54,291 bases of DNA from Janthinobacterium sp. ROICE36 (GTDB lineage Bacteria > Pseudomonadota > Gammaproteobacteria > Burkholderiales > Burkholderiaceae_D), in NCBI RefSeq assembly GCF_002869965.1, contig NZ_PEBS01000040.1, positions 1 to 54,291 on the forward strand, written 5' to 3'. The translations under genes and the position numbers were made by a program. Below are positions 41,882-50,833 of the stretch, piece by piece; the stretch's first letter is position 1; every line of letters begins with the position of its first letter. The notes below the pieces were generated by a model. It saw only the letters and a program-made list of their open reading frames with translations. It was not told the origin of the DNA and made no database searches.

Positions 41882-44743
41882 TCAGTGTTCCTTCACGAGG
41901 ATGGCGCTCAGCGATTCGCGTACGGCCAGGAAGGCTTGCTGCATCTGCTGCAGCAGGATAGCGGCGCCCTCGGTACTGCCGGCGCGGCCCAGTTTTTCCA
42001 TCTCCTTGCATAGCTGCGCCAGGCCATCGGCGCCCACGTTGGCGCTGCCGGACTTGAGGCTGTGGGCCGCCTTGCGCAGCGCTTCCGCATCCGCGCCGGC
42101 AATCGCTGCGCGCATGGCGGTCAATTGGCGCGGTGTCTCGCTGGTAAACGCGTGGATGACCCGTTCGAGCAGCGCATCGCCATCGGCGCGCGACAGGGCG
42201 CGGATGTTTTCCAGCGCCTGCCGGTTCAGCGGCTGGCCCGTGGACGCGGTGGCGGACGCCGGCTGCTGCGCCTCGGGTGGCGCCTCCTGCGGTGTTTGCG
42301 GTTCCGGCGCGTCGCTGTGGTGCACAGTGGCCGCGCGCGGCAGGGTGATCCAGCGCGCGATCGTGTGGCCCAGTTCCTGCTGCGTGAACGGTTTGCTCAG
42401 GTAATCGTCCATGCCGGCCGCCAGGCATGCTTCGCGGTCGCCCTGCAGCGCATTGGCCGTGATGGCAACGATGGGCAGCACGCGCGCGTGGCCGCACTGC
42501 TGTTCATGGCGGCGGATTTCCGCCGTGGCGGCAAAGCCATCCATCACGGGCATCTGGCAATCCATCAGGATCAGATCGAAATCCTCGGCCTGCGCCGCTT
42601 GCAAGGCTTCTTCGCCGTTGCCCGCGCACACCACGTCCAGGCCCAGGCTGTCGAGCATGGCCAGCGCTACTTCCACGTTGACGCGATTGTCCTCGGCCAG
42701 CAGCACGCGGCGGCGCTGGCGCCGGCCCACCTGCCGCGCCGCGTATGGCGGATGGATGCGCATGCCCTCGCTGGCGCGCGGCGGCGTGACGATGCAGTCG
42801 AACAGGTCGCATTCGCGCGCCGGCTTGATCAGCTGAAAGGCCACGCCCGCCTCGCGCCGCTGCACGGGGTCGGCGGCCGCCTGCTCCGTGCTCAGCAGCA
42901 GAAGCTTGAGGTCGGCCAGCAGCGGGTCGCTCTTGATGGTGGCGGCCAGGACCAGGCCGCTGGTGCGCGGCAATTCCATGTCGAGCAGGGCCACGGCATA
43001 CGGCGTGCCCGCCTGCGCCGCTGAACGCAGCTTGCCCAGGCAGTCGCTGGCCGTGCCGGCGCTGTCGCTGACGATGTGCCAGCTGGCCAGCTGCCGTTCC
43101 AGCACGGCGCGCGTGGCGGGTGTGTGGTCGACGATCAAGGCGCGTAACCCTCGCGTGGTTTTCAGGTTGAAGGACGGGTCGTCGCTGTCGACGCGCCGCT
43201 TATCGAAATTTACTTCGAACCAGAAGATCGATCCTTGCGTTAAAGCATTATCAACGCCGATAGTGCCGCCCATCAGTTCCACCAGCTGTTTCGAGATCGT
43301 CAGTCCCAGGCCCGTGCCACCATGCTTGCGCGTGGTCGAGCCGTCCGCCTGCGAGAACGATTCGAAGATGCGCGTCTGCGCCTCGCTCGATACGCCGATG
43401 CCCGTGTCGTGCACCTCGAAGCGCAAGCCCACGCTGGGCGCATCTTCGCTGCACACGGCCACTTTCACGGTGACCTTGCCCGTTTCCGTGAACTTGATGG
43501 CATTGCCCAGCAGATTGACGATGATCTGGCGCAAACGGTTCGGGTCGCCGCAGATGGCGATGGGAATGTCAAACGCGATAGCGAATTCCAGACTGATATT
43601 CTTCGCTTCCGCCTGCGGCGCGAACACGTGTTCTATGTCGTCGAGCAATTCGCGGAAATTGAAGCGGATGTATTCCACGCTCAGCTTGCCCGCTTCGATC
43701 TTGGAAAAGTCGAGGATGTCGTTGATGATCACCAGCAAGTTCTGTCCCGAGCGCTGCACCATGCTCGTGTAGTGGCGCTGCTGCGGGCTCAAAGGGCTGG
43801 CCAGCAGCAGTTCCGTCATGCCCAGCACGCCATTCATGGGCGTGCGGATTTCATGGCTCATGGTGGCGAGGAAGGCGCTCTTCGCCTGGCTGGCCGCCTC
43901 GGCCGCGTCCTTGGCCTTTTCCAGCTGCGCCGTGCGCACGCCCACCTGGCGTTCGAGCTGGTCGCGGTAATCGGCCAGGGTGCTGTCGCGGCTGTCGATC
44001 TGCGCCAGCATGTCGTTGAAACTGTCGATCAGCATGCCCAGCTCGTCGCTGCGCTGGTGCGCGATGCGGTGGCTGTAGGTCTGGCTGCTCGACACTTTTT
44101 GCGCTGTATCAATCAGCTTGGTGATCGGCTCGGCAATCACGCTCTTGAAGCGCCGCGCGAGGAATACGGCCACCAGGAAGGACAGCATGGTGGCGCCGCC
44201 GATGGCGCCGACGTGGCGGCCGATATCGCGCCACATGTGGTTCAGGTCCGCTTCGATCAGCACGGCGCCGATGAGCTGTTGCGCCTCGCCTGGCCGGTAG
44301 ACGGGACGGTACAAACGCATGGCCGGCGCCAGGGTCGTGCCCGCGCCCTGCGTGACGGGCTGCACGGCCATGTCGGCCAGCAAAGCCGGGTCCATGTCTT
44401 CCGGCGTAGCCAATCCCTCGGCGCGCTGCGGCGCGCGGTACAGGGCGAACAGGCGCCCGCCCCGGTCGAACAGGGCCGCCTGGGTGATCTCGTCGCGCGC
44501 CGCCAGCGCCGCCAGCACCTGCTCCGCCTGCGCCTGGGCAGGCTTGCCCGCCAGCAAAGGCACCGCACTGGCCGCACCGATCACGCCCGCCAGCGACAGC
44601 AATTGCTTGCCTTCATCGTTTTTGTGGCTGAGCACGGACGTCAGCGCAAACGCCACGAACACCAGCAGCAGCGCGCAGCCCGACGACAGCACCGAAATCA
44701 TGGTCAGCTTCTGGCTGATGCTGGAGCGTTGGAAATTGAACAT
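41882..44743 (-). CDS. Hybrid histidine kinase with HAMP, two receivers and HPt
   Basis: The 953-residue BarA-like kinase has TM helices at about 15-37 and 179-198 around a periplasmic sensor, then HAMP 199-255 and a coiled coil. HisKA has His297 (MSHEIRTPMNGVLGM) and HATPase spans about 395-515 (NLLGNAIKFTE, DTGIGV, GGTGLGL). REC1 (about 532-650) keeps Asp588 and Lys640 but has lost one N-terminal acidic residue. REC2 (about 680-795) is canonical, with Asp728. A C-terminal HPt carries His894 (AAHSLKSGS). The next gene is its probable target regulator. Confidence 0.93.
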   Translation of the reverse strand: MFNFQRSSISQKLTMISVLSSGCALLLVFVAFALTSVLSHKNDEGKQLLSLAGVIGAASAVPLLAGKPAQAQAEQVLAALAARDEITQAALFDRGGRLFALYRAPQRAEGLATPEDMDPALLADMAVQPVTQGAGTTLAPAMRLYRPVYRPGEAQQLIGAVLIEADLNHMWRDIGRHVGAIGGATMLSFLVAVFLARRFKSVIAEPITKLIDTAQKVSSSQTYSHRIAHQRSDELGMLIDSFNDMLAQIDSRDSTLADYRDQLERQVGVRTAQLEKAKDAAEAASQAKSAFLATMSHEIRTPMNGVLGMTELLLASPLSPQQRHYTSMVQRSGQNLLVIINDILDFSKIEAGKLSVEYIRFNFRELLDDIEHVFAPQAEAKNISLEFAIAFDIPIAICGDPNRLRQIIVNLLGNAIKFTETGKVTVKVAVCSEDAPSVGLRFEVHDTGIGVSSEAQTRIFESFSQADGSTTRKHGGTGLGLTISKQLVELMGGTIGVDNALTQGSIFWFEVNFDKRRVDSDDPSFNLKTTRGLRALIVDHTPATRAVLERQLASWHIVSDSAGTASDCLGKLRSAAQAGTPYAVALLDMELPRTSGLVLAATIKSDPLLADLKLLLLSTEQAAADPVQRREAGVAFQLIKPARECDLFDCIVTPPRASEGMRIHPPYAARQVGRRQRRRVLLAEDNRVNVEVALAMLDSLGLDVVCAGNGEEALQAAQAEDFDLILMDCQMPVMDGFAATAEIRRHEQQCGHARVLPIVAITANALQGDREACLAAGMDDYLSKPFTQQELGHTIARWITLPRAATVHHSDAPEPQTPQEAPPEAQQPASATASTGQPLNRQALENIRALSRADGDALLERVIHAFTSETPRQLTAMRAAIAGADAEALRKAAHSLKSGSANVGADGLAQLCKEMEKLGRAGSTEGAAILLQQMQQAFLAVRESLSAILVKEH

Positions 44744-44886
44744 GGTTGCGGCGCTTCCCCGGTCGGCCCATTGTTTGTTTTTTAATGCCTATTGGAAAAA
44801 TATAGACGCGAAGACACACCCAGATATTGATGTGGGTCTAAGGGGAGCGAGGGGAGGGGAACTTACTGAAGATGAAACAACGAGGG

Positions 44887-44917
44887 GTGGGGTCAGTCCC
44901 GAAGGGGCTGACCCCAC
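44887..44917. repeat. GTGGGGTCAGTCCC hairpin repeat
   Basis: GTGGGGTCAGTCCC (44887-44900) pairs with GGGGCTGACCCCAC (44904-44917) with one wobble. It lies just after the ybdD stop on the minus strand and may also act in 3'-end formation. It is related to the repeat near 33.6 kb. Confidence 0.7.
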
Positions 44918-44919
44918 TA

Positions 44920-45123
44920 TTAACAACAGCCGCCGCGTTTACCAGCTCCGCCGTAACGGGCTTCCTGGCGTTCGCGGAAGAACTCTTCATACGTCATCAT
45001 CGGCTCGCCGGGATGGGTCACTTCCCGGTGCGCCACATAGGTGTCGTACTCGGGCAAGCCGCACATCAGCCGCATGCTTTGTCCCAGATACCGTCCAGCC
45101 TTGATGATTTCGTCTAGCATCAT
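44920..45123 (-). CDS. ybdD: YbdD/YjiX family small protein
   Basis: The 67-residue protein contains AGRYLGQSMRLMCGLPEYDTYVAHREVTHPGEPMMTYEEFFRERQEARYGG, the complete YbdD/YjiX signature. It ends in GKRGGCC. These small proteins almost always accompany CstA-type transporters and are needed for full uptake activity in some species. The ATG at 45123 overlaps the cstA stop by 4 bases, so translation is coupled. Confidence 0.93.
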   Translation of the reverse strand: MMLDEIIKAGRYLGQSMRLMCGLPEYDTYVAHREVTHPGEPMMTYEEFFRERQEARYGGAGKRGGCC

Positions 45124-47180
45124 TGCACCGTGGGCATGGCCTGGAACGGCGTTTCCCTGGTGCTAGGCTGGCTGTCGGCGCGCGCCTTCATGACGGTGCG
45201 GATGCCGAAGAACAGCACGCTGATCACGACGATGACGAAGAAGGCGGCCAGGCCGGCATCGAGGTAATCGTTGAAGATGATCTGCTGCATCTGCGCCACC
45301 GACTTGGCCGGCGCCAGCAAGCTGCCTTCATCGAGCGCCACCGAGTATTTCTTGGCATGCGCGAGGAAGCCGACGCGCGGGTTGGCGTCGAAAATCTTTT
45401 GCCAGCCCGCCGTCAGGGTGCACAGCAGCAGCCAGATGGTCGGCGTGATCGTGACCCACGCGTATTGTCCCTTTTTCATCTTGAACAGCACGCAAGTGCC
45501 GAGGATCAGGGCAATCGCCGCCAGCATCTGGTTGGCGATGCCGAACAGCGGCCACAGGGTGTTGATGCCGCCCAAGGGATCGACCACGCCCTGGTACAGG
45601 AAGTAACCCCAGGCTGCCACGCACAGGCCCGTGGCCAGCAGGTTGGCGATGACGTTTTCCGTCTGCTTCAGGCTAGGCACGAAGCTGCCCAGCAAGTCTT
45701 GCAGCATGAAGCGGCCCGCACGCGTACCCGCATCCACGGCTGTCAGGATGAACAGCGCTTCGAACAGGATGGCAAAGTGGTACCAGAAGGCCATCATGAC
45801 CTTGCCGCCGATGGCGCCCGAGAGAATCTGCGCCATGCCGACTGCCAGGGTCGGTGCGCCGCCGGCGCGCGAGATGATGCTGTGCTCGCCAACATCCTTG
45901 GCCGTTTGCGTCAGCATTTCCGGCGTCACGTAGAAACCCCATTGCGAAATCGCCTGTGCGGCGGACTCGGCCGTGGTGCCGATCAGGGCGGCCGGGCTGT
46001 TCATGGCGAAATAGATGCCCGGCTCGATGGTCGAGGCGGCCACCAGGGCCATGATGGCAACGAACGATTCCATCAGCATGGCGCCATAGCCGATGAAGCG
46101 GGCGTGGCTTTCGTTTTCAATCATCTTCGGCGTGGTGCCCGAAGAAATCAGCGCGTGGAAGCCGGAAACGGCGCCGCAGGCGATGGTGATGAAGAGGAAG
46201 GGGAAGAGATTGCCCGACCAGACGGGGCCGGAGCCATCGATGAACTTGGTCATGGCCGGCATTTTCAGGTACGGCGCGACGACGATGATGCCGATGGCCA
46301 GGCCCAGGATCGTGCCGATTTTCAGGAAAGTGGACAGATAGTCGCGTGGCGCCAGCAGCAGCCATACGGGCAGCACGGAGGCGATGAAGCCGTAGCCGAT
46401 CAGCATCCAGGTCAGTTCCGTGCCCGTGAAGGTGAAGATCGGGCCCAGCACGGCCGATTCCTGCACGTACTGGCCGCCGATGATGGCCAGCATCAGCAGC
46501 ACGAAGCCGATGATGGAAATCTCGCCGATGCGGCCCACGCGGATGAAGCGCGAGTACACGCCCATGAACAGGGCGATGGGAATCGTCGCCATCACGGTGA
46601 AGCTGCCCCATGGGGAACCGGTCAGCGCCTTGACGACGATCAAGGCCAGCACGGCCAGGATGATGACCATGATCATGAAGCAGCCCAGCAAGGCGATCAT
46701 GCCGGGAATTTCGCCCAGTTCAGCTTTGATCAGGTCGCCCAGCGAGCGGCCGTCGCGGCGCATGGAAATGAACAGCACGATGAAATCCTGCACGGCGCCG
46801 GCAAACACCACGCCCGCCAAAATCCACAGCATGCCGGGCAAATAGCCCATCTGCGCGGCCAGCACGGGACCGACCAGGGGGCCGGCGCCGGCAATCGCCG
46901 CGAAATGGTGGCCGAACAGCACATATTTATTCGTCGGCACGTGGTCGAGGCCATCGTTGTGCTTGAAGGCGGGCGTCATGCGGCGAGGATCCAGGCCCAG
47001 CACCTTGTCGGCGATGAACAGGCTGTAGAAACGGTAGGCGATCAGGTAGACGCAGACGGCGGCGATGACGATCCAGATCGCGCTGATCGGTTCGCCACGT
47101 TGCAGGGCGACGACGCCCAGGGACCCGGCGCCGGCCAGCGCAAGCGCTGCCCAGCCGAGTTGTTTGAAAATGCGGTTCAT
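45120..47180 (-). CDS. cstA: CstA-family pyruvate/peptide transporter
   Basis: The 686-residue inner-membrane protein has about 16 to 18 hydrophobic segments. The CstA landmarks are VPTNKYVLFGHHFAAIAGAGPLVGPVLAAQ near 80-110, GVVFAGAVQDFIVLF near 125, GFHALISSGTTPKMIENE near 345, and FEALFILTAVDAGTRAGRF near 475. The family imports pyruvate or peptides during carbon limitation. A strong GGAGGAAGC site precedes ATG 47180. It is divergent from a Cache kinase and NarL-type regulator pair, which may control it. Confidence 0.95.
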   Translation of the reverse strand: MNRIFKQLGWAALALAGAGSLGVVALQRGEPISAIWIVIAAVCVYLIAYRFYSLFIADKVLGLDPRRMTPAFKHNDGLDHVPTNKYVLFGHHFAAIAGAGPLVGPVLAAQMGYLPGMLWILAGVVFAGAVQDFIVLFISMRRDGRSLGDLIKAELGEIPGMIALLGCFMIMVIILAVLALIVVKALTGSPWGSFTVMATIPIALFMGVYSRFIRVGRIGEISIIGFVLLMLAIIGGQYVQESAVLGPIFTFTGTELTWMLIGYGFIASVLPVWLLLAPRDYLSTFLKIGTILGLAIGIIVVAPYLKMPAMTKFIDGSGPVWSGNLFPFLFITIACGAVSGFHALISSGTTPKMIENESHARFIGYGAMLMESFVAIMALVAASTIEPGIYFAMNSPAALIGTTAESAAQAISQWGFYVTPEMLTQTAKDVGEHSIISRAGGAPTLAVGMAQILSGAIGGKVMMAFWYHFAILFEALFILTAVDAGTRAGRFMLQDLLGSFVPSLKQTENVIANLLATGLCVAAWGYFLYQGVVDPLGGINTLWPLFGIANQMLAAIALILGTCVLFKMKKGQYAWVTITPTIWLLLCTLTAGWQKIFDANPRVGFLAHAKKYSVALDEGSLLAPAKSVAQMQQIIFNDYLDAGLAAFFVIVVISVLFFGIRTVMKARADSQPSTRETPFQAMPTVQ

Positions 47181-47301
47181 GCTTCCTCCAGAGATTGACG
47201 GGCGCTGTGCCGTGCGATGATGTGTGCTGCGGGTCCTGGTCGTCGCCAGTTTGATGTTACTTTTGGTGTATTTGCAGCTTATGGCGAGTATTCAGGAATC
47301 G

Positions 47302-47354
47302 TATAATTGCCGCAAGCGCAAGACTACGCAGTAACGCTCAGTATTACTACGCAG
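47302..47354. promoter_or_regulatory. Divergent cstA / sensor-kinase control region
   Basis: On the plus strand TATAAT lies at 47302-47307. Downstream are two exact copies of ACTACGCAG, 47323-47331 and 47346-47354, spaced 23 bases start to start. Such a repeat is a reasonable binding site for the NarL-type regulator encoded at 48814. Not proven. Confidence 0.45.
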
Positions 47355-47425
47355 GGCGATCGCGGCGCCGCGACGTAAAATCACGCATTCCCACCAGCAT
47401 CGACGTCGCCGGAGCGCGCAAGGCC

Positions 47426-48796
47426 ATGAAACTCAGACAGAAAGTCATCTTCCTGGCCATCACGCCGCTCATACTCGCCCTGTGCGCCATCGCATTTGCC
47501 GTGCGGCACCAAGCGAACACCCTGGCCGAGCAGCAGCGCGCCACCATCCAACAGGCGTATCTGGCCAGCAAGGAAGCCGAACTCAAGCATTACGTGACCC
47601 TGGCCAGCCATTCCATCGCCTCGCTGTATGGTTCGGGGCGCAAGGATGCCGCCACGCAAGAGGACGCCAAGCGCATCCTGTCTGCCCTCAGCTATGGCGA
47701 CGATGGCTATTTCTTTATCTATGATTTGCAGGGCAAGTCGCTGATGCATCCGCGCCAGCCTGAATTGGTGGGGCAAAACCTGTGGGAGTTGCGCGACGCG
47801 GACGGCAATCTGACCATCCAGCGCCTGATGCAGCGGGCGAAGAGCGGCGGCGGCTTCGAGCGCTACAACTGGATCAAGCCGTCGACGAACAAGTCCGCGC
47901 CCAAGCTCGGCTATGTGATATTGATGCCGGAATGGGGCTGGATGATGGGCACCGGCATCTACATGGATGACGTGGACCAGGCGCTGGCCAAGGTGGACGC
48001 CCAGCAGTCGCGCAATATCCGCTCGACCATGGAGTTGATCGCCGCCATCGCCATCCTCGGCTCCCTGCTGGTGGCCGCCAGCGGCCTGGTGCTGAACTTG
48101 CGCGAATTGCGCGTGGCCGATGCCAAGCTGAAAGTGCTGGCGCAGCGGGTGGTCGAATCGCAGGAGGAGGAGCGGGCGCGGCTGTCGCGTGACTTGCATG
48201 ACGGCATCAGCCAGTGGCTGGTGTCGATCAAATTGCAGATCGAGGCGGGCATCGCGCGCCTGGCCGGCAATGCCGAGCAGAAAGACAAGGCGCCCGCCAC
48301 GTTCGAACGGGCCGCCGAGCAGCTGAACAAGGTACTGGGCGAGGTGCGGCGCATTTCGCACAACCTGCGCCCGGCCATCCTCGACGACCTGGGCCTGGCC
48401 GCCGCGCTCGACCACCTGGTGCACGAATTCAATGACAGCAGCAGCGCGCAAGCCAGTTTCACGGCCAGTCCGGCGGCGGCGGGCGAGGGCTTGCCCGACA
48501 TGGTAAATACCGTGCTGTTCCGCATCGCCCAGGAAGCGCTGACCAATTGCGAGCGCCATGCCCACGCCAGCAGCGTGGAAGTGAGCCTGCACGAGGCGGG
48601 CAAGGCGGTGGAGTTGCGCATCGGCGACAATGGCGGCGGCTTCGACTTCGATGGCATCGCCCTGCATCCGCAGCGCGGCATCGGCCTGCGCAACATGACG
48701 GAACGCATGGAAGCCATCGGCGGCAGCCTGCACATCACATCGTCTCCGGCCGGCACCCTAGTGCTGGCGCGGCTCGCCCTTCCACCGACACATTAA
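47426..48796 (+). CDS. Cache-domain sensor histidine kinase (HisKA_3 type)
   Basis: The 456-residue protein has TM helices at about 8-26 and 201-222 around a periplasmic single-Cache domain (YGDDGYFFIYDLQGKSLMHP near 90-109, WGWMMGTGIYMDDVD near 170). Its cytoplasmic HisKA_3 domain has His258 (RLSRDLHDGISQWL), and an HATPase domain follows. sCache_2 domains often bind small organic acids such as pyruvate or propionate. The response regulator follows 17 bases later, and cstA is divergent, so pyruvate sensing is a plausible inference. Confidence 0.92.
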   Translation: MKLRQKVIFLAITPLILALCAIAFAVRHQANTLAEQQRATIQQAYLASKEAELKHYVTLASHSIASLYGSGRKDAATQEDAKRILSALSYGDDGYFFIYDLQGKSLMHPRQPELVGQNLWELRDADGNLTIQRLMQRAKSGGGFERYNWIKPSTNKSAPKLGYVILMPEWGWMMGTGIYMDDVDQALAKVDAQQSRNIRSTMELIAAIAILGSLLVAASGLVLNLRELRVADAKLKVLAQRVVESQEEERARLSRDLHDGISQWLVSIKLQIEAGIARLAGNAEQKDKAPATFERAAEQLNKVLGEVRRISHNLRPAILDDLGLAAALDHLVHEFNDSSSAQASFTASPAAAGEGLPDMVNTVLFRIAQEALTNCERHAHASSVEVSLHEAGKAVELRIGDNGGGFDFDGIALHPQRGIGLRNMTERMEAIGGSLHITSSPAGTLVLARLALPPTH

Positions 48797-48813
48797 TTCA
48801 AAGATACCGAGAC

Positions 48814-49443
48814 ATGACCGAGAAGATCAACATCCTGCTGGTGGACGACCATCCCCTGGTGCGCGACGGCTTGCGCGCGCGCCTGGAGGAGGTGGCGCAT
48901 TTCGACGTGGTGGCCGAGGCGGGCGGTGCAGACGAGGCGCTGGCCCAGGCGCGCCTTCACCAGGTGGACCTCGTGTTGATGGATATCAATATGCGCGGCA
49001 TCAACGGCATCGAAGCGACGGCGCTGTTCAAGCAGGCGTTTCCGCAGATTGCCGTGCTGATCCTGTCCATGCACGACAAGCTCGAATATGTGTCGCAAGC
49101 CATCGCCGCCGGTGCGCGCGGCTATGTGCTCAAAGATGCCCCAGGGAAAGACATCGTCTTCGCCATCGAGACGGTGATGTCCGGCGGCATTTATTACAGC
49201 GCAGCCCTGGCGCGGCAATTGTCACGCCCGCAAGTGCACGATTCCTTCCTCACCACGCGCGAGCAGCAAGTGCTGCAGCACATCGCGGCGGGCCAGTCGA
49301 ACAAGCAGATTGCCCGCGACCTGGACCTGAGCGTGCGCACGGTGGAGACGCACCGCCTGAACATCAAGCGCAAACTGGGCATCGAAGGGCAGGCCGAATT
49401 GATCAAATATGCGGTCGAGCATGCGCATGGCGGCGGCGCCTGA
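48814..49443 (+). CDS. NarL/LuxR-type response regulator
   Basis: The 209-residue protein has a REC domain with phospho-acceptor Asp57 (LVLMDINMRGING) and Lys107 (YVLKDAPGKD), and a C-terminal LuxR helix-turn-helix (FLTTREQQVLQHIAAGQSNKQIARDLDLSVRTVETHRLNIKRKLG). ATG 48814 gives a normal REC start; the longer open frame to 48547 lies in the kinase. It is the cognate partner of the Cache kinase and may regulate cstA-ybdD across the divergent promoter. Confidence 0.93.
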   Translation: MTEKINILLVDDHPLVRDGLRARLEEVAHFDVVAEAGGADEALAQARLHQVDLVLMDINMRGINGIEATALFKQAFPQIAVLILSMHDKLEYVSQAIAAGARGYVLKDAPGKDIVFAIETVMSGGIYYSAALARQLSRPQVHDSFLTTREQQVLQHIAAGQSNKQIARDLDLSVRTVETHRLNIKRKLGIEGQAELIKYAVEHAHGGGA

Positions 49444-49503
49444 ACGGCACTGGCGTCACGGCGGGTTTTTACAAACCCGCATGACAGGCGGGTCTCCCGG
49501 GGG

Positions 49504-49522
49504 AATGTTCTTTTTGAACATT
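49504..49522. repeat. Inverted repeat AATGTTC-TTTTT-GAACATT
   Basis: Perfect 7-bp arms flank a T5 loop in the 216-base gap between the response regulator and the HDOD gene. Nearby, GCGGGTTT/AAACCCGC (49461-49480) forms a second stem without a T tract. Either may end the upstream transcript or bind a regulator. Confidence 0.5.
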
Positions 49523-49659
49523 TATTGCCAAAATTAAACTGTTTCACGGGTGAGATTCGGATAGAATGATTCTCACTGTCGAGGGCATCCCTGTCGGGCC
49601 AGGGTTGCCAATGCTGGTCAGTTTATTTACTATGGCGCCCTACCCACACTGAGATACCG

Positions 49660-50832
49660 ATGTCAGCGTCTGAATCAAACCTGTTTCCGTTGGTGGGATT
49701 ACAAGCAGTGGCCAATGCTCATAACGAGTGGGTCGCTGTCACCTTGCATGTACCGCAGGCCTCGACGGCGCCGCTGCTGGCGGCGCTGGCAGCCGCCGAT
49801 GCGTATGCCTTCCTGGCGCCGCTCGACTGCATTATTCCCCTGGCCGACCCGCATGGCGTGGACGATGCCGTGCTGGCGCAACTGGCGCCGCAACGCACCA
49901 TTTTCCGTTTGCCGGCCCAGTTTGCCGGCGACAAGCAGATTCAGAAAAAATGTCAGCAATGGCGCGACGCCGGCTATCGCATCCTTCTCGATGGCGCCGA
50001 TGCCGGTGCCGTGGTGGCGGCGCAGGTCGACGCGCGCGCGCTGAGTTTTGACGCGGCGGGCGCACGCCCGGCCCTGCATCAGCTGCTGCCCTTGCCTGGG
50101 CCGCACCTGGCCTACAACATCGGTGACGCCGAGCAGTTTGCTGCTTCGCAAGCGCTGGGCGTAAGCTGGTTTTCCGGCGATTACGCCCTGCACCATGCGC
50201 GCCAGCAAAGCGAGCCGGAAGACGCCACCTCGCGCCGGCGTCTGCTGGGCCTGCTGGGCCTGCTGGCCCGCGATGCCGACGCGCACGAGCTGGAAGTGCC
50301 GCTCAAGCAAGACCCATCGCTCAGCTATCATTTATTGAAACTGGTCAACTCAGCCTCCTTCGGTTTCACGGCGCCGATTATCAGCTTCAGCCAGGCCATC
50401 ACCCTGCTGGGCCGGCGCCAGCTGCAGCGCTGGCTGCAACTGCTGCTGTATGCGCGCCAGCAAGACGATGGCAAGATCCACGCGCTGCTGCCGCTGGCGG
50501 CCGTGCGCGCGGCGCAGATGGAAGCGCTGTGCCAGCTGCGCGGCGGCGACCGCGATGCGCAAGACCTGGCCTTCATGGCGGGCGTGTTTTCGCTGCTCGA
50601 CGTCCTGTTGGGCATGCCCATGCCGGACATCATCGCCACCCTGAACCTGGCGCCCGAAGTGAGCGACGCCTTGCTGGAGCGCAATGGCGAGCTGGGTACC
50701 TTGCTGGCGCTGGTCGAAAGCGCCACGCCGCCGCCCGAAGGCTTGCGCCTTGCCGGCATCGATGGAGAAACCTATTGGCGCAGCCTGCTACAGGCCTACC
50801 AATGGGCCATCCAGGTCAGCCGGAACCTGTAG
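49660..50832 (+). CDS. HDOD-domain signalling protein (YuxH-like)
   Basis: The 390-residue protein has an N-terminal region that looks like a degenerate EAL half (about 15-180, no EAL motif). A C-terminal HDOD domain starts at about 185, with RDADAHELEVPLKQDPSLSYHLLKLVNSASFGF and ISFSQAITLLGRRQLQRWLQLLLY. HDOD proteins of this layout act in signalling, often alongside c-di-GMP proteins, and lack the metal-binding HD pair needed for phosphodiesterase activity. The PAS-GGDEF-EAL gene begins 1 base after its stop, a tight two-gene unit. Confidence 0.85.
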   Translation: MSASESNLFPLVGLQAVANAHNEWVAVTLHVPQASTAPLLAALAAADAYAFLAPLDCIIPLADPHGVDDAVLAQLAPQRTIFRLPAQFAGDKQIQKKCQQWRDAGYRILLDGADAGAVVAAQVDARALSFDAAGARPALHQLLPLPGPHLAYNIGDAEQFAASQALGVSWFSGDYALHHARQQSEPEDATSRRRLLGLLGLLARDADAHELEVPLKQDPSLSYHLLKLVNSASFGFTAPIISFSQAITLLGRRQLQRWLQLLLYARQQDDGKIHALLPLAAVRAAQMEALCQLRGGDRDAQDLAFMAGVFSLLDVLLGMPMPDIIATLNLAPEVSDALLERNGELGTLLALVESATPPPEGLRLAGIDGETYWRSLLQAYQWAIQVSRNL

Positions 50833-50833
50833 C

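Noticed and set aside
45123..47198. A 691-codon open frame exactly antisense to cstA
   Set aside because: Composition is His/Asp/Gln/Arg-rich without any domain, and cstA on the other strand is certain.
49553..49580. Fur-box-like GAATGATTCTCA upstream of the HDOD gene
   Set aside because: It matches only part of the 19-bp consensus and lacks a symmetric second half.
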